From Spirochaetales bacterium (lineage in GTDB: Bacteria > Spirochaetota > Spirochaetia > SPDA01), in assembly GCA_004525155.1 (NCBI GenBank), contig SPDA01000152.1, forward strand, positions 1 to 5,829: a stretch of DNA of 5,829 nt, written 5' to 3'. Below are positions 1-5,126 of this stretch, one piece after another. Below the pieces are notes generated by a model. The model searched no databases and was not told where the DNA came from. It was given only the letters and a program-made list of their open reading frames with translations. Position 1 is the first letter of the stretch. Each line of letters begins with the position of its first letter. The position numbers were made by a program, and so were the translations under genes.

Positions 1-855
1 GCCTGCGCGGAGCGGGTCTTCGAAGTCCTCGACGAGGAGGAAGAACAGGCGGATGCGCCGGGCGCGGCGGTTATCGAGGCTCCCCGGGGCGAGGTCAGGT
101 TTGCGAATGTGGATTTCCGCTACAAGGAGGAGGTACCCCTTATCGGCAATTTGAACCTCGAAGTACGGGAAGGGCACACCATAGCCATAGTCGGTCCCAC
201 GGGCGCGGGAAAAACCACCCTGGTCAACCTGCTCATGCGTTTCTACGAAATAAACGGCGGCAGTATTACCGTGGACGGCGTCGACATAAGGAATATAAAG
301 CGCGGCGACCTCCGCAGCATGTTCGGCATGGTACTGCAGGACACCTGGCTCTTCAACGGCACCATCCGGGATAACATCGCCTACGGAAGGGAGAATGTGA
401 CGGACGAAGACATCGTGCGGGTGGCGAAAGCGGCACACGCGGACCATTTTATCCGCACCCTGCCTGAGGGGTACGACACGGTACTGAACGAAGAGGCCAC
501 GAACATTTCCCAGGGCCAGAAGCAGCTTTTAACCATAGCGCGCGCCCTGCTGGCGGACCCTGCCATGCTCATTCTCGACGAGGCCACCAGCAGTGTGGAT
601 ACGAGAACCGAAATCCTCATCCAGAAGGCGATGGAGGGTCTCATGAAGGGACGAACAAGTTTCGTCATAGCGCACAGGCTTTCCACCATCCGCGACGCAG
701 AGCTCATACTCGTCATGAACCAGGGGAGCATTATCGAGACGGGAAACCACTGTGAACTGCTCGCAAAGGGCGGCTTCTATGCTGACTTGTACTTAAGCCA
801 GTTTAAGGATGCCGCTGCGAATGTATGCGCGGAGGAAACTGCGGCGGCAGTGTGA
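1..855 (+). CDS. ABC exporter (fused membrane/ATPase type), C-terminal part, 5'-truncated
   Basis: This is the 3' part (284 codons) of an ABC transporter of the MsbA/MdlB/LmrA exporter class, whose membrane domain and ATPase are fused in one chain. The reading frame is open from base 1, so the gene begins before the window. The first residues ([15 protein letters not shown]) are the typical link from the last membrane helix to the ATPase. The ATPase domain has Walker [10 protein letters not shown] (from 193), a Q-loop [12 protein letters not shown], a signature ISQGQ at 505-519, Walker B LILDEA with the catalytic Glu codon at 580-582, a D-loop SSVD and the H-loop His codon at 673-675. All catalytic residues are present. 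The signature is ISQGQ rather than LSGGQ, a variant known in one partner of heterodimeric exporters, so a second half-transporter may lie upstream (inference). Its substrate is unknown, probably a drug, lipid or peptide. It is not a MalK-type importer ATPase, so it is unlikely to power the sugar permeases next door. It is GC-richer than its neighbours and ends with TGA directly against the convergent gene. Confidence 0.95.
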   Translation, partial: ACAERVFEVLDEEEEQADAPGAAVIEAPRGEVRFANVDFRYKEEVPLIGNLNLEVREGHTIAIVGPTGAGKTTLVNLLMRFYEINGGSITVDGVDIRNIKRGDLRSMFGMVLQDTWLFNGTIRDNIAYGRENVTDEDIVRVAKAAHADHFIRTLPEGYDTVLNEEATNISQGQKQLLTIARALLADPAMLILDEATSSVDTRTEILIQKAMEGLMKGRTSFVIAHRLSTIRDAELILVMNQGSIIETGNHCELLAKGGFYADLYLSQFKDAAANVCAEETAAAV

Positions 856-1695
856 TCAACCCTTGATGCCTCCGGAAAGCATGCCCTTCATAATCTGTTT
901 CTGAAAGATGAAATAGACCAGGACCGGTACGGCAATGTAAAAGAATACCCCGGCCATGAGCTGACCGAAGAGGAGGTTCTGCTGCATGTCCTGGTAGGCC
1001 GAGTTCAGTTTGACAGCGAGACTCGTTTTAACGGCCCCCAGAAACAGGGAAGGCATGAGGTAGTCCTGCCATGTCCACTGAAAGGCAAAGATGGCGGTAA
1101 TCACCGTACCTGAGTTGACCAGGGGCAGCATGATCCGGGAAAAAATCGTGATTCTGCCTGCACCGTCCATGCGTGCGGATTCTGCAAAGGAAGCCGGAAT
1201 AGTTGAAAAAAACTGCCGGTACAGGTATATCATGAAGGGAGCGCCGCCCAGGCCATAGAACAGCCAGAGAATGTGCTTGTCCGTGAGCCCCAGGTTTTTT
1301 ATCAGCAGATAGAAGGGGATAATCGTAATTACGTAGGGGATCATAATGGAAGACAGCACTATGGTAAAGAATATGCGGTTTGCCCTTATCTGGAAGCGGG
1401 CGAAGGCATAACCTGCCATGGCGCTGGTTAGGGTGCACCCCAGTGTATACAGCGCCGATATAAAAATAGTGTTCCATAAATACTGCAGGTAGGGAAATTT
1501 TTTCGCTGCGCTTTCATAGTTTTTCCAAACCGGCTTTTCCGGAAAAAGCGCCGGGGAAGCCTTGAAAATCTCGGCTTCCGATTTAAGCGACACGGTAAAC
1601 ATGCTGAAAATCGGCAGGAAGAACAGGAAGAGTAAAAACAGAAGCACCAGGTATTTTATTGTTACCCCGACGGGATTGGTTTTTCTTCCGCGCAT
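856..1695 (-). CDS. Sugar ABC transporter permease, MalG/UgpE type
   Basis: This 279-residue inner-membrane protein is one of the two pore subunits of a carbohydrate importer of the MalFG class. About six hydrophobic segments are visible, at roughly residues 13-35, 73-95, 108-131, 141-160, 196-216 and 246-265. The cytoplasmic EAA loop, which docks the ATPase, is at about 170-191 (FAESARMDGAG followed by IMLPL), with the usual second Ala replaced by Ser in ESA. The C-terminus KGMLSGGIKG is typical of MalG-like subunits. Length matches the family. The ATG is one base after the TGA of the partner permease, and a GGAG motif 7 nt upstream lies inside the partner's 3' end, so the two are probably translationally coupled. 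It is the last gene of the minus-strand cluster, and its TGA abuts the stop of the convergent exporter gene. The sugar is not evident. Confidence 0.95.
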   Translation of the reverse strand: MRGRKTNPVGVTIKYLVLLFLLFLFFLPIFSMFTVSLKSEAEIFKASPALFPEKPVWKNYESAAKKFPYLQYLWNTIFISALYTLGCTLTSAMAGYAFARFQIRANRIFFTIVLSSIMIPYVITIIPFYLLIKNLGLTDKHILWLFYGLGGAPFMIYLYRQFFSTIPASFAESARMDGAGRITIFSRIMLPLVNSGTVITAIFAFQWTWQDYLMPSLFLGAVKTSLAVKLNSAYQDMQQNLLFGQLMAGVFFYIAVPVLVYFIFQKQIMKGMLSGGIKG

Positions 1696-1696
1696 A

Positions 1697-2635
1697 TCAG
1701 TTCTCCATTTCCGAGTACGTGGCTTTCTTGACGAGCCGTGAATAAATAAGACTGAATATCAGTACTATTATAAAGGTTATCCAGAGCACGGCGAACCCGT
1801 AGGCCAGCCGTACCTTGGTAAAAATGAGGTCATACCCTTTGGACAGGATGAAAAAAGTCTGCTTCGGGGGAACGCTCCAGGTAACCTGCCCTCCGCGGAT
1901 AGGTATGGGATTTAGGATGTAGGGGAGTATGAAGATCTGCATGCCGTAGATGAAACTCACAACGAGCTGGAAGGCTATGAAGGGGCTTAAAAAAGGAATG
2001 GTAATGATTCTGATACGCTGAAGGAAACGTACGCCGTCCACGTTTGCGGCGTCGTAGAGCTCATCCGGAATGGTTGAAAGGCCGCCGATGAATATGAGGA
2101 GGCTCCATCCTACACGCCAGAAACTGGCCGCCAGATTGGAAAACATGGCGTGCTCCCCGAGCCAGTTAATTTTGTTTCCCATCAGGTTCAGGTTCGTAAG
2201 CAGAATATTCAGGAAACCGATGTTCTTGTCGAGAAAGATGCGGAAAATCCAGCCTGTCGCAACTACCGGTATGACGTAGGGCAGGTAGAAGACGACCCTG
2301 AAAAACCCCTGCCCCTTTATTTTCTGTTCCAGAAGCAGGGCGAGAATGAGACCGATGAAAATCTGGATGACAGTGTTCAATACGGCGTACAGTAATGTAG
2401 TGAATATGGAGTAGAAAACAGCCCCATCCTGGAAAACCTTCACGTAGTTTTCCAGCCCTACGAATTTGGGTTTTACGGAAAAGGCCATCTGATTGGTAAG
2501 ACTTACTCTGAATCCCCATAGTATTGGTATTAATTGAAATACGGCAAAACCGATTATCCAGAAACTTATGAACAGATAAAAGGATTTCCGGTTGTCCCTC
2601 AGAATGTAATCGCGTGAAAGCTTTATTTTATCCAT
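1697..2635 (-). CDS. Sugar ABC transporter permease, MalF/UgpA type
   Basis: This 312-residue inner-membrane permease pairs with the MalG-like subunit to form the pore of a carbohydrate importer. Hydrophobic segments occur around residues 19-40, 76-102, 112-133, 167-186, 213-241 and 279-300. The EAA loop at about 191-218 (DELYDAANVDG followed by ITIPFLSP) fits the family closely. The N-terminus is cytoplasmic and basic. I chose the ATG at 2635 because an AGGGG motif lies 9 nt upstream. The frame can be extended by three codons to a TTG at 2644, but that would leave no space between the AGGGG and the start. The gene follows the binding-protein gene after a terminator-like hairpin and precedes the second permease by 1 bp. 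Function as a sugar permease is secure by family and context; the substrate is not. Confidence 0.94.
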   Translation of the reverse strand: MDKIKLSRDYILRDNRKSFYLFISFWIIGFAVFQLIPILWGFRVSLTNQMAFSVKPKFVGLENYVKVFQDGAVFYSIFTTLLYAVLNTVIQIFIGLILALLLEQKIKGQGFFRVVFYLPYVIPVVATGWIFRIFLDKNIGFLNILLTNLNLMGNKINWLGEHAMFSNLAASFWRVGWSLLIFIGGLSTIPDELYDAANVDGVRFLQRIRIITIPFLSPFIAFQLVVSFIYGMQIFILPYILNPIPIRGGQVTWSVPPKQTFFILSKGYDLIFTKVRLAYGFAVLWITFIIVLIFSLIYSRLVKKATYSEMEN

Positions 2636-2644
2636 AATCCGCAA

Positions 2645-2649
2645 CCCCT
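2645..2649 (-). promoter_or_regulatory. Ribosome binding site deciding the MalF-like start
   Basis: On the minus strand this reads AGGGG and lies 9 nt before the ATG at 2635. It touches the alternative TTG at 2644 with no spacer, which favours the ATG. It lies just downstream of the intercistronic hairpin, so it stays accessible in a read-through transcript. Confidence 0.6.
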
Positions 2650-2657
2650 ACTTTAAT

Positions 2658-2689
2658 AAAAAGAGGGATACCTTAGCATCCCTCTTTTT
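2658..2689 (-). terminator. Intercistronic rho-independent-type hairpin after the binding-protein gene
   Basis: The arms at 2658-2669 and 2678-2689 are perfectly complementary over 12 bp (core AGAGGGAT/ATCCCTCT, flanked by A and T runs), with an 8-nt loop. Read on the minus strand, the stem is followed by a T run (CCCTCTTTTT), as in an intrinsic terminator; the plus strand also gives a T run, so it could work both ways. It begins about 20 nt after the binding-protein stop and ends shortly before the permease ribosome binding site. Inside an operon such a hairpin would act as a partial terminator or as 3'-end protection, giving more binding protein than permease. The structure is seen directly; its efficiency is inferred. 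Confidence 0.85.
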
Positions 2690-2708
2690 TGGTTGAAATC
2701 CGGAACCG

Positions 2709-4022
2709 TTATTCTCCGACTTCTTCCTTGCCGAGTGTAATAGCCTCGTTCATCGCTTTATAAAATTTATCAACCGCGCCGTCCTCGTTCACCTCTCCGG
2801 CCAGGTATGCACGTTCGGATTCCTTCCAGTTGCTCTCATACACGGCACCGCGCACATGTAGAGACATCTGCGGGGCTTTCATGTACTTGACTTCTTCCAG
2901 GGCGAGGTCCTTCCTTGCCTTATCGAAAGCATTAGCTTCCGGCAGCATGGGCTGGAGAGACTTGAGGGGAGGAATGCCCCACCCGGTCTTGGCACGTTCG
3001 ATGCCCGGACTCCCTGCCATGTACCATTCGAACACTTTGAAAACTTCGTCGGGGTATTTCGTTTTCGCGCTTATACAAAACCCGGTAGCTCCGAGGTTGT
3101 TGGTTACCCTGGTTCCGCCTTTTACCATTACAGGTTCCGGCGCCCAGCCGTACTTATCCAGATAGCCTTCCACACCAGCGCAGGACGCGCCGTACCAGTA
3201 ACCGAGCTGAACCATGGCGACGCCGTCTGCCTGGAAGGCGCTGCCTGCCCAGCCGCTTAGGGGATTCTCTATGTTGCTGGAAATGCCCTGCTTCCTAAGG
3301 CGGAGAAAGTATTTCCAGATTTCCCTGACATCCTTGTCCTCGTTCATCGTAAGACCATCCGCGGAGTGCAGGTTTTTTCCTAGCATGTAGGCCATGTCGC
3401 TGGCCAGAAAGTTCGTCCAGGCTCCATGAACTTCGGTACCGAAGATTACGTTTCCCCCCTGCTTTGACGTCAATTTTTTGGCGAGGTTAAAGAATTCTTG
3501 GTAACTCATCGGCTCTGTAGCGCTCGGGAAGGGGATTCCCGCTTTTTTGAAGATATCCTTGTTATAGGTTATGGCGCCGACGTTGTTGTAGTCCTTTGGC
3601 AGCCCATACCATTTACCTTCGACTTTATAGGCTCCAGAGCCGCCTATATCGATGTCGGATTCCTTGAACAGGGTGCTTTTCGCAAAGTAATCACTGAGAT
3701 CGAGGAACATACCGCGTTTTACGAAGTAGGGAATTTCCGCCCCGTAGCCGACGTTCAGTATGTCCGCGGGGGAGCCTGCCAGAAAGTCGGCTATCCATTT
3801 TGGATAGTCGTTTTCTTCCCTAACGAGCTGAATTTCGGGATTAGCTGTATTCCATTCCTGGATCCAGGCATCAGTAAAATCGCTCTCCGGCGACATGATA
3901 CGCAGGGTAATGACTTCGGCTTTCTTCACCTCCGCTGTTTCAGCTGTTTCTTCCTTTTTCTTGCAGGAAATTACCGCAAGTAAAACAGCCGCTGCCAGAA
4001 GCATCGTAACCAGTTTTTTCAT
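2709..4022 (-). CDS. Sugar ABC transporter substrate-binding lipoprotein (solute-binding family 1)
   Basis: This 437-residue extracytoplasmic protein captures the sugar and delivers it to the two permeases. The N-terminus (MKKLVTMLLA, then a hydrophobic core) is a lipoprotein signal peptide with lipobox V-I-S-C and lipidated Cys20. The relaxed lipobox and the following KKKEE linker (about 21-36) resemble spirochaetal lipoproteins. The mature part has the features of family 1 binding proteins: a first strand at 38-44, EWNTANPEIQ at 56-65, WYGLPKDYNNVGAITYNKDIF at 138-158, a central QADGVAMVQLGYWYG stretch at 264-278, and GWGIPPLKS at 347-355. Aromatic residues (W53, W57, W138, W276) could stack on sugar rings, but none is assigned. 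The start ATG has AGGAG 6 nt upstream. It is the first transport gene after the repressor, with its own promoter, and is followed by a terminator-like hairpin. The ligand could be a mono- or oligosaccharide; sequence alone does not decide. Confidence 0.95.
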   Translation of the reverse strand: MKKLVTMLLAAAVLLAVISCKKKEETAETAEVKKAEVITLRIMSPESDFTDAWIQEWNTANPEIQLVREENDYPKWIADFLAGSPADILNVGYGAEIPYFVKRGMFLDLSDYFAKSTLFKESDIDIGGSGAYKVEGKWYGLPKDYNNVGAITYNKDIFKKAGIPFPSATEPMSYQEFFNLAKKLTSKQGGNVIFGTEVHGAWTNFLASDMAYMLGKNLHSADGLTMNEDKDVREIWKYFLRLRKQGISSNIENPLSGWAGSAFQADGVAMVQLGYWYGASCAGVEGYLDKYGWAPEPVMVKGGTRVTNNLGATGFCISAKTKYPDEVFKVFEWYMAGSPGIERAKTGWGIPPLKSLQPMLPEANAFDKARKDLALEEVKYMKAPQMSLHVRGAVYESNWKESERAYLAGEVNEDGAVDKFYKAMNEAITLGKEEVGE

Positions 4023-4082
4023 TTTAATCTCCTTTTGCCTTAAGTTATAAAATTTGCAACCAGAATAAGTGGTTCCATGCTC

Positions 4083-4111
4083 AATTTATCATACCAGGCA
4101 TTAGTTGTCAA
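4083..4111 (-). promoter_or_regulatory. Sigma-70-like promoter for the binding-protein/permease operon
   Basis: On the minus strand there is a perfect -35 TTGACA (4106-4111), a 17-nt spacer and a -10 TAAATT (4083-4088, four of six consensus bases). Transcription would start near 4076, leaving an untranslated leader of about 54 nt with the AGGAG ribosome binding site at its end. The -35 overlaps an element shared with the repressor promoter. Confidence 0.7.
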
Positions 4112-4123
4112 TCTGAAATTGAA
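4105..4123. promoter_or_regulatory. Candidate operator shared with the repressor promoter
   Basis: The plus strand reads TTGTCAAT-ctg-AAATTGAA. The same two 8-nt blocks occur without the ctg insertion at 4985-5000 in the repressor promoter. Within it TCAAT (4108-4112) and ATTGA (4118-4122) form an inverted repeat. The left block contains the -35 box on the opposite strand. A role as repressor binding site is inferred from the recurrence and position only. Confidence 0.4.
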
Positions 4124-4132
4124 AATATGCAT

Positions 4133-4163
4133 CAACATAATGATTACTTTAATCATTATGTTG
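4133..4163. repeat. Perfect 14-bp-arm palindrome between repressor and binding-protein genes
   Basis: Left arm CAACATAATGATTA (4133-4146) and right arm (4150-4163) are exact reverse complements around a 3-nt centre. It overlaps the repressor's TAA stop and lies about 21 nt upstream of the -35 of the binding-protein promoter. It could be an operator or activator site, or an AT-rich hairpin at the end of the repressor mRNA. On the minus strand it is not followed by a clean T run, so it is not a textbook terminator. It contains ATGATT and AATCAT half-sites also seen near the isomerase promoter. Confidence 0.7.
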
Positions 4164-4938
4164 GCACAGTCTCAATTACCGCTCCTTTCGTTCGGTATGG
4201 TTCGAGATCCCTGTCCTCTATACCGTTGTCCGTAATAATGAGATCGACACCGTTCAGGGGACTGTAGCTGAGCAGGGAGCTCTTTCCGAATTTCTCCGAG
4301 TCAGCGAGAACGTAGACAGCGTCGGAGTTTTTGCTGACCAGGCCGTTCATCCGGCATGTCCATTCGTCTGTTGCCATGAGCCCCTTGTCGGGGTGAATGG
4401 CGTCGGCGCCGAAAAACGCCTTGTGCATATGTACGGACTGAAGTATTTTTTCGGCGAGATGCCCGAACGTGTCCCTTCTGCTCAAGCGGACTTCGCCGCC
4501 AGCCAGGATGACTTTGCAGTAAGGAGCGAGTTTTTCGTAATTTACCAGTGAGTTGGTGACAATTATCACGTCCTTCAGGGTTTTTGCCTTGAATTTAACT
4601 TCCAGCGCCTCCGCCATCTTAAGGATTGTGGTGCCGGAATCGAGAAAGAGAAGGTCTCCCGAAGACACCAGTTCCACAGCCCTCGCCGCTATGGCGGCCT
4701 TTTCACTGACCCGCTTTATGTTTGACAATAAATAGGAATACAGCCGGGTGGAATCGGGGAGTAACTGTATGCCGCCGTGAATTCTAACGGCAATACCTTC
4801 TGCGGCGAGCTGGCTGAAAAACCGCCGCGTAGTGGCAGGCGAAATCCCGATGAGCTCCGAAGCTTCCTGCACGTTCATTTTCTGTTTGGTCTGAAGCGTT
4901 TCCAGAAGTTTATTTTTACGTAATTCAATTTTTGTCAT
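4156..4938 (-). CDS. DeoR-family transcriptional regulator of sugar metabolism
   Basis: This 260-residue cytoplasmic DNA-binding protein belongs to the DeoR/GlpR family, whose members usually repress sugar genes and are released by a sugar phosphate. The N-terminal winged helix-turn-helix covers about residues 5-56: the recognition part is near SELIGISPATTRRFFSQL and ends in the family hallmark VRIHGG at 51-56. The C-terminal sensor domain shows LDSGTT (99-104), VTNS (127-130), AGGEVR (146-151), FFGADAIHPDKGL (175-187) and ADSEKFGKSSL (212-222), all typical. Length is normal. I chose the ATG at 4938, giving MTKIELRKNK. A longer frame from a TTG at 4974 would lie upstream of the predicted -10 box and inside the promoter. 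Same-strand genes for sugar uptake lie downstream and an isomerase gene diverges, so it probably controls both. A tandem repeat over its own promoter suggests autoregulation. Confidence 0.93.
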   Translation of the reverse strand: MTKIELRKNKLLETLQTKQKMNVQEASELIGISPATTRRFFSQLAAEGIAVRIHGGIQLLPDSTRLYSYLLSNIKRVSEKAAIAARAVELVSSGDLLFLDSGTTILKMAEALEVKFKAKTLKDVIIVTNSLVNYEKLAPYCKVILAGGEVRLSRRDTFGHLAEKILQSVHMHKAFFGADAIHPDKGLMATDEWTCRMNGLVSKNSDAVYVLADSEKFGKSSLLSYSPLNGVDLIITDNGIEDRDLEPYRTKGAVIETVPT

Positions 4939-4949
4939 TCTTTTAAAGA

Positions 4950-4953
4950 CTCC
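4950..4953 (-). promoter_or_regulatory. Ribosome binding site supporting the DeoR-type regulator start
   Basis: GGAG on the minus strand lies 11 nt before the ATG at 4938, a slightly long spacing. No comparable motif was found for the TTG at 4974. With transcription starting near 4955, this motif would be almost at the 5' end of the mRNA, which could make translation of the regulator weak. Confidence 0.5.
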
Positions 4954-4961
4954 GATCCTAT

Positions 4962-4991
4962 ATAGTACTGTCAATAATATGAATTTGTCAA
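4962..4991 (-). promoter_or_regulatory. Sigma-70-like promoter for the DeoR-type regulator
   Basis: On the minus strand there is a perfect -35 TTGACA (4986-4991), an 18-nt spacer and a -10 TACTAT (4962-4967, four of six consensus bases). The expected start is near 4955, with a leader of about 17 nt. A second TTGACA at 4969-4974 sits inside the spacer as part of a tandem repeat and has no good -10 partner. Confidence 0.6.
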
Positions 4992-5002
4992 TAAATTGAA
5001 TT
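4969..5002. repeat. Tandem 17-bp direct repeat over the regulator promoter
   Basis: TGTCAATAATATGAATT (4969-4985) is followed without a gap by TGTCAATAAATTGAATT (4986-5002), 15 of 17 positions identical. The first copy fills most of the -10/-35 spacer and the second covers the -35 box. This is a natural position for a repressor operator, and many DeoR-family proteins bind repeated sites. Binding is inferred. Confidence 0.7.
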
Positions 5003-5048
5003 GGAATAAAAGAAACATGCTTAAAACAATCAATATTCAGTTTGGAGT

Positions 5049-5064
5049 AATCATTGGTATGATT
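5049..5064. promoter_or_regulatory. Inverted repeat over the isomerase -35 box, candidate operator
   Basis: AATCAT (5049-5054) and ATGATT (5059-5064) are perfect reverse complements with a 4-nt spacer (tggt). The right arm overlaps the first two bases of the -35 TTGACA of the plus-strand promoter. The same half-site in the reverse arrangement is found in the palindrome at 4133-4163. Such an arrangement suits control of the isomerase gene; the binding protein is not shown. Confidence 0.4.
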
Positions 5065-5091
5065 GACATATCCTTTCCCTAATGATAGGAT
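5063..5091 (+). promoter_or_regulatory. Sigma-70-like promoter for the isomerase-like gene
   Basis: A perfect -35 TTGACA (5063-5068), a 17-nt spacer and a -10 TAGGAT (5086-5091, four of six consensus bases) lie upstream of the plus-strand gene. The start would be near 5098, giving a leader of about 29 nt that contains the ribosome binding site GAGGTG. The promoter diverges from that of the regulator within the 188-bp intergenic region. Confidence 0.7.
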
Positions 5092-5126
5092 AGCCGCTGA
5101 ACTTTTTCACTTGTTGAGGTGTCACG

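Noticed and set aside
838..851. Short stem ACTGC-ggcg-GCAGT near the end of the exporter gene as a terminator
   Set aside because: Only 5 bp, inside the coding sequence, with no T run on either strand.
1028..1477. A 149-codon minus-strand frame inside the MalG-like gene
   Set aside because: It is another frame of a clear permease gene, with no membrane pattern or ribosome binding site of its own.
3498..3983. A 161-codon open frame on the plus strand opposite the binding-protein gene
   Set aside because: It is antisense to a well-supported lipoprotein gene, shows no recognisable domain, and its residues look like a reverse-frame translation.
4936..4974. A longer regulator protein starting at the TTG at 4974
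   Set aside because: The extra 12 residues are unlike the family N-terminus, and the codon lies upstream of the predicted -10 box, so it would not be transcribed from that promoter.
4969..4974. Second TTGACA as an alternative -35 for the regulator
   Set aside because: The sequence 16-18 nt downstream does not resemble a -10 box; it is better explained as part of the tandem repeat.
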